NCBI GenBank assembly: GCA_026075535.2
Contig: AP026541.1
Location: 13,082,001 to 13,146,000 of the forward strand
DNA length: 64,000 bases
Source of the DNA: Tricholoma matsutake
Taxonomy: Eukaryota > Basidiomycota > Agaricomycetes > Agaricales > Tricholomataceae
Direction of reading: 5' to 3'
Part shown: one piece after another, positions 56,301-64,000 of the stretch
Numbering within the stretch: position 1 is the stretch's first letter
How the letters are laid out: every line of letters starts with the position of its first letter
The notes under the pieces: model-generated
Told to the model about the DNA's origin: nothing
The model's database searches: none
The model's input: only the letters and a program-made list of their open reading frames with translations
Translations under genes and position numbers: made by a program

Positions 56301-56993
56301 GCCTACAACAATGCTCCTTCCGCCTCTACAGGTGTATCACCTTTCTTTGCCAATAAAGGTTACCACCTGAACATTTCTGTCTTTCCAGAGCGTGACTTAG
56401 CTTCACAGCACGCCCGCGAATTCATCGTCAATTTAGATGACCTTCACCAGGAACTTCAGAAACAACTTGCGGCTGCTCAAGAACGTTATCAAGGTCCTGC
56501 GGATAAACATCGGGCACCCGCACCTGACTTTGACATTGGTGATTTCGCTTATGTCACTGCGGAAAATATCTGCACCACCCATCCCTCCAAGAAACTCTCC
56601 GAAAAGAACCATGGTCCTTTTGAAATCATTGCCCACCTGGGAACTCACTCAGTCACCCTGCAGCTCCCAGATCACATGCGGGCTATTCACCCTGTTTTCC
56701 ATGTCTCTCAACTAGAGATACACTCCCCGAACACAATTCCAAATCGAGTACAACCTCCACCTCCTCCGATCACCATCAATGACGAGCTCAAATATGAGAT
56801 CACCAAAGTCCTTGACTCCAAAGTCGACAACCGATGTTGCTGCAAGATTCTCTACCTCATCCGATGGGAAGGTTACCAGGGAACCGACAAAGAGACTTCC
56901 TGGCTACCTGTTATGGAACTTGACCATGCCCAAGAACTCCTTGCAGATTTTCACACCCACTACCCACAGAAAATTGGACCATTACCCGCTTAA
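53300..56993 (+). pseudogene. gypsy-2 pol: protease, RT, RNase H, integrase, chromodomain
   Basis: One frame from about 53300 to TAA 56993 has only three TGA stops (about 53458 before LIDSGSSHCF, about 53558, and 54276 in GSL-LCVDYRGLN, where Arg is expected). Protease has D-S-G in LIDSGSS. RT palm motif A is FTKIDLRHTYHLVHIADGDE; motif C reads VIVYLNNILIY (54579-54590) instead of YLDD. RNase H has LETDASNYALAA, ELLAIFKAF and VMDHKNLEYF. Integrase has HHCC (CKSCMTCKR), Asp in ISMDFIEQLP, Asp in TCDRGSEFVS and Glu in GQTEQLNQTLEQYL. The chromodomain is at KYEITKVLDSK, ILYLIRWEGY, TSWLPVMEL. An 893-codon stretch (54312-56993) is uninterrupted. Confidence 0.93.
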
Positions 56994-57076
56994 AGATGAT
57001 TCACGTTACTTATTCACTCAGTCCGAACTCAGAACAAACTTTATTGAAAAAAGAATTTTTTCATCTGACCGGATCC

Positions 57077-58091
57077 TTACACTACCTCCGCTTCTCCCTC
57101 TCTATCTTCATCATCCTCTCCTCCGACTTCACCACCTTCCTCCGCTTCTCCACCTTCCCCGCCTTCATCCTCCTGTTCCTCACCCTCGCCCTCCTCCATG
57201 TTGTCTGCCCGCCTTTTTTCCAAATATCTTTGGAATCCTGCCCAGTCATCTCCAGACTGGTGGATCCTGCACCTTTCCCGTTGGGACTCTCGTACTGCCC
57301 GCTCCACTTCCTCCTCGTCCTCGTCACTCTACCCCTCAATACTTTTGTCTGCCTCCCACTCTGGGTCCATTGCATCCCGGATCTCCTCCATTGACTCCCT
57401 CACCGCTGTCCCCACCTCCCCAAATTCTTTCCTCACCACCTTCACCAGCTGCCATAGCAGCTCCGCCACTTCTCCGCTGTTTTCCAGCGGGCCCACTGTT
57501 CCTGCTCCAGACCTTGCTTTTCTTACTGTTGGGGCCTCCTGCCCCTCCCACATGACCTCCTCGCACTTGTGCTTAACACGCGTGCAGTTATCGCACACGC
57601 ATCCCTTCACACCCATCTTGAAGCACAAAATTTTTTGATATTGGCACCTAAGCCACTTGTCAGTCCAAAAACATTGAAAGAAAACCAACTATGCACCTTT
57701 TGCAGGGCAAGGCGGCCTGCACCCACACCAGACTCGCCAATTCTTCTGACCCCACCCACGCCCTTGACGTGGCAATCTTCTTCTTCTTTGGGGACTTGCT
57801 CCCCTCGGCCTCATCCTCCAAACCCGCAGCCACAGCCGCCCGCTTCTTCTCCACGCATTTTGCAGCCGAAGCCTCTTTTTTCCATGCCGCTGCCTGGTGC
57901 ACCTCCTCTGCCTTTGCAGCCTCCTCTGATGCCTTCTGTGCCTCCTGCACCTGACATTCCTCCTCCCTTGCTGCCTCCTGCAATTCTCTCACCTCCCGCT
58001 CCGTCTGCTTGTTCATCTCCCGCTCCCTCTGTTTGTACTGAGCCTTCATTGCAGCCAATTTCAGTTGAGCAGAGCCTGCTGGGGGGGACAT
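57077..58091 (-). pseudogene. Antisense accessory gene in gypsy-2: coiled coil, Zn2Cys6-type cluster, acidic tail
   Basis: Exon 1 (58091-57697) starts at ATG 58091 (MSPPAGSAQLKLAAMKAQYK) and encodes a long Glu/Lys/Ala/Gln coiled coil followed by a basic patch (KSPKKKKIATSR). A 49-nt intron (57648-57696; GTGCAT donor, GGCTTAG acceptor) splits the cluster. Splicing joins PCK-R-CQYQKILC to the exon-2 sequence with C-x9-C-x2-C-x6-C, so the spliced protein has C-x2-C-x6-C-x9-C-x2-C-x6-C, the spacing of fungal Zn2Cys6 DNA-binding domains. Exon 2 (57647-57077) continues with VAELLWQLVKVVRKEFGEVG, one TAG (57329), then in the same frame WAGFQRYLEKRRADN and a Glu/Gly/Asp-rich tail to TAA 57077. About 320 residues in all. 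It lies between pol and the 3' LTR on the opposite strand. It suggests a DNA-binding regulator carried by the element; this is inference. Confidence 0.7.
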
Positions 58092-58209
58092 TTTGTATAG
58101 GTGATGGAAGAAGGAAAACAACAAAATTTTTCAACCAATTGCCACATTCGGGAGTCAACCAACTTCCTCATTTGGACTTGAACCTTCACGTGCCTCATAG
58201 GCTTGGCAC

Positions 58210-58220
58210 TAAGGGGGAAA
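58210..58220 (+). other. Polypurine tract of gypsy-2
   Basis: AAGGGGGAAA followed by TAC lies directly before the 3' LTR start TGTCACG. Confidence 0.65.
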
Positions 58221-58223
58221 TAC

Positions 58224-58920
58224 TGTCACGATCCATTCCTCACCCGCTCGGAACCCACAACCTTCCGATCTTTTCTGCTTTTCCTAACTCAACTCCAACC
58301 GCCTTCATTCCGGCCCCCTTGCACTGCCCACACTGCTGTGCACCAGGCCGCTGTGTACAGCAACCACGGCTGCCTTCCAAGGCTGCTGTCTAGTTTTGCA
58401 AATTCAACTACGGATTCCTGTGTGGCCTCTGCTAGGCAATTTATCTACACAGTTGAGACACTGCGGCAGTTTCCATTTCCGTTCCACTCTTGTTCTGAAC
58501 TCTAGTATTTAAGCTTAGTTAGTTTTGCTTTGTATTCCTCAGTTCGTATATCGACATAAACTCAACTTTACCCTGTCAATCTAAAATTTCCTTCTACTCC
58601 AACTCCTGACCTCTAAGAGTCTGAACTCCATTCAACTCAACCTCTAGTTCCCCTCTGAAGTTCTAGTCTCATCTGAACTTAACCTAAGTCCCTCTGTACT
58701 CCTTCCTGCATTTACCCGCACTCTCCTGCTCCTATCTCTAAAACCTCTACCCAAAATTAGGACACCAGACGAGGTGAAGGGTGCAGCTTCTTACAAGCTG
58801 AAGCCAAGTCCTTTTTGTTACCCATCCGCATAATCCGCTACGACCCGACAATCTTCCACTCTCAAACACCCACCGGGTCCAACTGGATTCCGATGAGCCC
58901 TTTCGGATCAGTTCTTAACA
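58224..58920 (+). repeat. 3' LTR of gypsy-2
   Basis: 697 bp, same ends as the 5' LTR. The TATA-like box and self-priming source sequence are conserved. Confidence 0.95.
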
Positions 58921-59044
58921 GTACTATGTTCTTAATGCACGTCTATCTGTACAGTACAGCAAGTAAAGTAGTAATGCAGTCATTGGTTAATTAATAGAGT
59001 ATGTACAAATATATAGTGAGTTCGACGGCATCCATTGAAACAGA
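58921..59044. other. Right flank of gypsy-2
   Basis: Sequence such as TTCGACGGCATCCATTGAA resembles repeat S (36838-36860), which suggests gypsy-2 inserted into an S-type repeat. Confidence 0.4.
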
Positions 59045-59702
59045 TGAGGTCTTTACACTCCCCCACCTTTCCCGTCAGACTCCAACTGGAGTCTACCAGG
59101 ACTGTTCACCAGCCAACTGCCTGCAAAGTTGCCAGTCCAGTCCCAGTCCAGTCTGACTGGACTCCAAGTGGAATCCACTCAAACACCAGATTCCACTCGG
59201 ACTGGTCCAGTGGAGTCCAACTGGAGTCCACTGGGAGTCCAACTGGAGTCCACTGGGAGTCCAACTGGAGTCCACTGGGAGTCCAACTGGAGTCCACTGG
59301 GAGTCCAACTGGAGTCCACTGGGAGTCCAACTGGAGTCCACTGGGAGTCCAACTGGAGTCCACTGGGAGTCCAACTGGAGTCCACTGGGAGTCCAACTGG
59401 AGTCCACTGGGAGTCCAACTGGAGTCCACTGGGAGTCCAACTGGAGTCCACTGGGAGTCCAACTGGAGTCCACTGGGAGTCCAACTGGAGTCCACTGGGA
59501 GTCCAACTGGAGTCCACTGGGAGTCCAACTGGAGTCCACTGGGAGTCCAACTGGAGTCCACTGGGAGTCCAACCGGAATCCACACCAACTGTTTATTATT
59601 ATTATTATTAATAACAGAAAAATATTTTGACCCACACGAGGATTGAACCCTCACCATTTTACTTACATCACATAACAGTCACACATCCACCTAGGCATTT
59701 AT
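59045..59702 (-). repeat. SINE-like element copy 4 with expanded minisatellite
   Basis: On the minus strand: tRNA-like head (A box TGCCTAGGTGG at 59697-59687, B box GGGTTCAATCC at 59650-59640), an (ATT)n run, a 22-bp minisatellite, and the common GGGGGAGTGTAAAGACCTC end at 59045. Long frames on both strands across the minisatellite are artefacts of the repeat. Confidence 0.65.
59213..59575. repeat. 22-bp minisatellite, about 16 copies
   Basis: Unit GGGAGTCCAACTGGAGTCCACT, nearly perfect. Each unit is two related 11-mers (GGAGTCCAACT and GGAGTCCACTG). There are no spacers. Confidence 0.9.
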
Positions 59703-59873
59703 TGATGCTTGAATACCTAACACTATCACTATCACCCAATTTATGCATGCTGCCACAGCTGCAAAATTCACCAACTGCTGCACTGCCACAACTGCCACAT
59801 CAACCATTACCACCAACCGCTCAACTGTCACAACACCATCGCCACCCATCCACATCAACAACGCTATCAAAAC

Positions 59874-62605
59874 ATGCCAGCAACCAGATCAGCCAACTCT
59901 GGCACTCACTACAGCACCGATTGGAAGCGATCCCCAAAGCCAAAAGCATGCAAACGTGCTCAATCGTCGCTGCACAACAAACCTAAGCAGAAGAAAGCCC
60001 AAAAGGAGAGCAAGAGTGAGACTGAGGGGAGTGAGACTGACAACGAGCAGGAAGAAAAGAAGAAAGGGAACATGAAGGACCAGGAGAAGGAGAAAAAGGC
60101 AAAGAGGAACAAGGGAGCAAGGTACGCCGTCCCCGCCGTTGGCATCATGTGCTGACAGGATGGCATTTTTTTCTTTTAGAAAGACTTCGTGAGCGCGGGT
60201 GCGAGAGGATGCAGCTGCTGAGGCAGCTGGTACCCTGCCCAAGCTTCCGAGATAAGTTGTTTTTGTTCTTTTTCTTTTTCTATTTCTATTTCTTTCTACT
60301 GACATTTCTAATATAGGGCTGAACTCGTTCTTGAAACGAGTGGGCTATCGGTAGCCCCCCCACCACGTGCTCTCTCACCAGCAGCAACAGCCCACCCAGC
60401 TCTTGCCCCAATGGGCTGCCCACGACGCTCGGATGTCATAACCCCCAAAGCCGCCGAAAATGCCAGTGACAGCTGCAACAAGCAGGACAATGGCAACAAG
60501 GGGAAGAACAACAACCCCAGCAATAATGACAATGAAAGCACCGATGACGACAGCCAGCACCAGGGGAAGGACGACGACAGTGACGGCGATGACCAGCACA
60601 AGGGGGACAACTGTGAGAGCAACAACAACAATAATGAAAGCAGTGGGAATGATGAGGAGGAGGACGACAATGACAGCAACGAGGAGGACAACAACAACAT
60701 CGACAGCGAGAAGCACGGCGAGAAGGACAACAATGAGCAGAACAACAGGAAGATGAAGACCAGCAGGCAGATGAAGAACAGCGAGAAGAACAACCACAAC
60801 GCAAAGAACAGCGAGAAGAACAGCGAGACCAAGAATGACAATGACAACAAGAACAATGAGAACAACAACAACAATGACGAGAACAACAACAACAACGAGA
60901 ACAATGAGACTAATGACAAGAACAACGAGACTAACAACAAGAACAACGAGACTAACAACGAGAGCAACAAGGACAACAATGACAACAACGAGAACAACGA
61001 CAACGAGAACACCAACAACGATGCAGACAAGGGGGAGGACAACAATGGGACTGACAACAACAACAATGGGACTGAAAGTGGCAACCTCATGAACCTTGTC
61101 ACCACCACCGATGCCGCCACCAACTGTGCCACCACTGCTGCTTGTTCTACTAATCCTGCCCCTGCTTCGGTAGAAGGTAAATATTTTACCATAGTATTGT
61201 TTGTTATCCTTAATGTTAGATTAGACTTTCCTCAATGTGACCCCAAGGGTGCTTGTCGACTGCTGTCATAATATTTGTAATTTTTGTAATTGAAGATCTT
61301 CATGTACATGAAGGAACCAAGGATAGTATTGGAAGCAAAGGGAACAATTTTATCTTTGAATGGTTTGCTTTTTTAAAGCCCATTCTTATTAGATATGGAC
61401 TTTTCACTCCCAGGAATTGACCAAGGTAACATTATCTGGATCTTGTTTTCTATTTCCAACCCATATTAGATGTACCTATGGCTAGTCTGCCAACCAGCCC
61501 TTCACAAAAATTACAGGGAGCCTCACGTACTACTGGTGGTGTTATCCGTGGCCATGCCTATGGAAATGTGTTCAACCTTGCAGATTCTCATGACCTGGAA
61601 ACTGATGCTGCAGCTTCCGTCATGGGTAAAGTTTACTTATATGACTCGTGTGTTGATCCTGCCACTACCAAGCCAAAGTCTGCATTCAAGCTTAAAGTTA
61701 CGACTTCATTGGGTGTGGTTCTATCAAAGCTGGCAGAGAAAGATTCTCCAGTTCACTGTAAGTCATTTGACTAACCATTTTTTGGAATATGTTTGTAAGG
61801 TTTCTGCAGGTCAAAATTCAAGAATTTTTGTATATGAAGATGACCTTTGGAATATTAAAGGACGCCATTCCACTGCAATCAAAGATGAAGAACCTGTCAC
61901 ATGGAACTTCATTAATGGAGAATATGTTCTTCCAGTTTCAATTGTAAGTTGTGTTTTATTTAATACTGGAAAAATTCAGCTATCTATCAATAGGAATGTG
62001 AACCTGCTTTCCAGTCTGTTATGCATACAGAATCTCTATCTATATCGCCAACCCTTACTCATGATTCTACTCCTGCCTCACTTTCAACTTTGGCTACTAC
62101 CACTCTCACTCCCTTCAAGAACGATCTTATAACTTGTCTCAATATTCCATCAAATTTGGCTGATTGTACTGATGGTGGTCTTCACATTGGCTATCAAAAG
62201 TATAAAGCATTCTTAGAGGCCAATGCAACTTTGGCTGCACTCTGTGCCTCCAGAGAATGGGAAGGAAGGAAGCCTTCAGTCACTGATTTGATTGAAATTT
62301 TTCAGTCTAAATCCATGTGGCATGCCAACCATTCCAAAGCTTTCTCCTGAGTATCTGACTATCCTGAGATGGTGAGCTGGTTGGAGAGGAGGAAAGATGC
62401 TCCTTCCAATATTGAGCTTTGGGGCTATGAGAAGGTTGCATACAATTTCAAGGATCTTTTTGCTTTTTTGGATGGAAAAGCCAAAGAAGTGGGTAAATCA
62501 GGGGGCAAGAGCAAAGGAAAGATGAAGTCGAAGGATGAAAGTGGTGCTGGTAGTGGTAGTGGGTCCAAGAAGAAAGGTGACAAGAAGAAGAAGGGTTCAA
62601 AGTAA
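59874..62605 (+). pseudogene. Multi-exon repeated hypothetical gene with Asn/Asp-rich region
   Basis: Exon 1 starts at ATG 59874 (MPATRSANSGTHYSTDWKRS) and is Lys/Glu-rich to about 60122. The middle, 60411-61176, has an Asn/Asp/Glu low-complexity frame. Later exons are well supported by splice sites: 61470-61757, 61810-61943, 61994-62605. Joined frames read DSHDLETDAAASVMGKVYLY, KVTTSLGVVLSKLAEKDSPV, HC, RIFVYEDDLWNIKG, EPVTWNFINGEYVLPVSI, GGLHIGYQKYKAFLEAN and KPSVTDLIEIFQS. A TGA at 62348 replaces an expected Arg (AFS-VSDYPEMVSWLERR), and the end is a Lys-rich tail. The block order matches a repeated mushroom hypothetical family of unknown function. The links between 60122 and 60411 are uncertain. 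Confidence 0.6.
60600..61080 (+). repeat. AAC/GAC/GAG-rich simple sequence
   Basis: Purine- and AAC-rich trinucleotide tract (AACAACGAGAAC-like) that keeps all three plus-strand frames largely open. It encodes Asn/Asp/Glu in the favoured frame. Leu/Ser-rich frames on the other strand are shadows. Confidence 0.85.
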
Positions 62606-62662
62606 GTAAATAGTTAGAGCCCATGCAATTGCAATAGTTTTTTGAGCTTGCTGCCTTATAGC

Positions 62663-64000
62663 ATGTGGCAAATTCATCCTCTGGAATTCCTTCAAGTTTT
62701 AATCTGGAAGATTGTTTTAAATCTGAACCAGCTGCAACTTTTATTATGGATATTAATTATCTTCAATATCCTACCAACTGTCACTGCTCTACCCGAGGAA
62801 AGCCCATTCCCAGAAATCCCCTTCAAACTGTTCAGCCAATTTATTCAGGATAATTTCAGTTCCAAAATTTCACTTTCAACAGTTCTTGTTATTCTGTTCA
62901 CTATGACAGATAACACAGACTTGTTGAATTTACATTCAAGGCAACAAAATCCAAAATGCACAGGAGAAAAATGTGTCACCATTTCTAGTTGGATGAAATT
63001 CCTTGCTCGTGCAATGGACAATAAATTGTACAAGCAACAAGACGTCAGGTTACTCAAGAAATCAGACAATGTCACTGAAACAAAGACAAGAATCAACAAT
63101 ATTGGAACTAAACTTGATGCACTGGCCAAGCTGTTGGATTTAAATCCTTATAATGACAATGGTCAATTTCAGCAGAAGCTCAAGGCAGTTTCACACAAAT
63201 CTATCGATCCAATCCATGTTATATGTCCTAACTCATACAAATGTGAAACTTTGAACTGTCAACCCTGGTCACTGCTGCAAATCACTAAATCACGAGACAT
63301 TCCATTGGTGACCTTAATCAAAGGCTTTGGATATTATGAAGATGTTCCAGTATTGACTGGGAAATGTCCAGATTGTCAAACTGCTTATCATGCAGATCAT
63401 GAACGTACACCAGTTTCTGGTGAACAAGGTCGATTTGACAGACTATATCTGAATTCTGCCAAGTACATTAAAGCTGGACAGAATATCTGGGTGGATAGGC
63501 TGTTTTCCAACATTGTTCTGTCTGCTATGTATAGCTTTCATACTTCAGCTGCAGCCATTACAGAATTTTGGAATAATGCTTTCTGGGAAAACCTATCAGG
63601 AACCTGTCCAAAACTTTCTCGGCGTCAGACTTGGCATACATATGTCCAAGAATCAATTTGTACAGTTGCCTCTGCATCAGGCATTAATCTTGTGCTCCAA
63701 GATGGTCTTGCAATCGATGAAGTCACAAAAGAGGCATTTGAATATTAGGAGAAGGTGGAATGATATGGGCTGCAGATCAACATTCATGCTCAGAATGTAC
63801 TCACCAGTACAAGGGCACTTCTGATGTAATTGCAGGAGGTGATCTAGCAGCAATAGTTGGAGTGGATGAAAATACACCTGTGCCTGCATATGAAGGTGAT
63901 AGAACCCTTGAAAATGAATGACAAGAACAAAATACTACAGGCAATCTAGAGAGCCCCCAAGATGGTGACAATATGGATATTGATTATTCACCTGTCAAAC
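62663..64000 (+). pseudogene. CxC5/CxC6-like cysteine-cluster protein of KDZ transposons, runs off the right edge
   Basis: CxC5 and CxC6 are cysteine clusters described next to KDZ (Kyakuja-Dileera-Zisupton) transposases in fungi. The frame from ATG 62663 has a hydrophobic N-terminus and a Cys-rich region: ICPNSYKCETLNCQPWSL, then GKCPDCQTAYHADHERTP, then the conserved-looking YIKAGQNIWVDRLFSNIVLS and FWNNAFWENLSG. After a one-base loss at about 63746 (TAG) the next frame continues with IWAADQHSCSECTHQYKGTS, the CxC6-like pair. A TGA at 63919 follows, and the frame then stays open to the edge. The KDZ transposase itself is not in the window. Assignment is from motif pattern and memory. Confidence 0.6.

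Larger units (their letters stand above)
51194..58920 (+). mobile_element. gypsy-2: Ty3/gypsy chromovirus with antisense gene, 7.73 kb
   Basis: LTRs of equal length (697 bp each) begin TGTCACG and end TTAACA. Exact target duplications GTACT lie at 51189-51193 and 58921-58925. The order is gag, protease, RT, RNase H, integrase, chromodomain, then an antisense spliced gene before the 3' LTR. The LTRs differ at about 32 positions by my reading, mostly CG against TG or CA. RT is catalytically dead (YLNN), so it is not autonomous. Confidence 0.95.

Noticed and set aside
59213..59575. CRISPR-like array
   Set aside because: The 22-bp units are directly contiguous with no unique spacers, and the context is eukaryotic.
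59035..59657. Repetitive proteins of 160-200 residues on both strands over the minisatellite
   Set aside because: The 22-bp period repeats every 66 bp without a stop in several frames; all frames are open for that reason alone.
60308..61192. Leu/Ser-rich membrane protein on the minus strand
   Set aside because: It is the antisense of the AAC/GAC/GAG-rich tract; composition alone keeps the frame open.
1..64000. Alternative genetic code with TGA read as Arg or Trp
   Set aside because: TGA also ends many frames properly, TAA and TAG stops and frameshifts occur in the same genes, and the pattern is explained by CpG decay.

Overview
The window looks like a transposon-dominated, probably heterochromatic stretch of a mushroom-forming basidiomycete (Agaricomycetes). 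The reasons are short spliceosomal introns of about 45-60 nt, an NACHT-WD40 receptor-like gene, an F-box gene, a RecQ-like helicase fragment, several repeated hypothetical-protein families that I associate with Agaricomycete genomes, a KDZ-transposon-associated cysteine-cluster gene, and abundant chromodomain Ty3/gypsy elements. I cannot name the species. I found no clearly intact host gene: nearly every coding region carries premature stops, and most of those stops are TGA where the family has Arg (CGA). This is the mark of CpG-to-TpG decay. Family assignments rest on motifs and remembered family features, not on a database search. Layout: 0-7.2 kb, a decayed repeated hypothetical gene and an NACHT-WD40 pseudogene (both minus). 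8-13.7 kb, a DIRS-like tyrosine-recombinase retrotransposon (gag, RT-RNase H, recombinase; minus). 13.8-14.5 kb, two short inverted-repeat elements. 14.75-25.5 kb, a nest: two tRNA-headed SINE-like copies and two repeat-gene modules flank a TG..CA repeat (LTR-B) that was split by Ty3/gypsy element gypsy-1 (15712-23583, TSD GTATC). 25.5-40.5 kb, relics: a GCTTAAG-rich inverted-repeat element, RecQ-like helicase, copia and gypsy fragments, Ser/Asp-rich hypotheticals, an AIG1-like GTPase relic and a repeated hypothetical gene. 40.5-43.6 kb, a SINE fragment and a gypsy gag relic. 45.2-48.8 kb, a repeated hypothetical pseudogene and an F-box pseudogene. 49-51.2 kb, a second LTR-B copy and a Ser/Asp-rich gene. 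51.2-58.9 kb, gypsy-2 (51194-58920, TSD GTACT). 59-64 kb, a SINE-like copy with a 22-bp minisatellite, a multi-exon hypothetical gene and a CxC5-like gene that runs off the end. The most interesting systems are in the two gypsy elements. Both lack an obvious tRNA primer-binding site; instead 11-12 nt just inside the 5' LTR are exactly complementary to a site in the LTR 33-35 nt downstream of a TATA-like box, as expected for Tf1/sushi-type self-priming. Each also carries extra genes between pol and the 3' LTR: gypsy-1 has a sense zinc-knuckle ORF overlapping a small membrane-protein ORF, and gypsy-2 has an antisense, intron-containing gene with a coiled coil, a Zn2Cys6-type cluster and an acidic tail.
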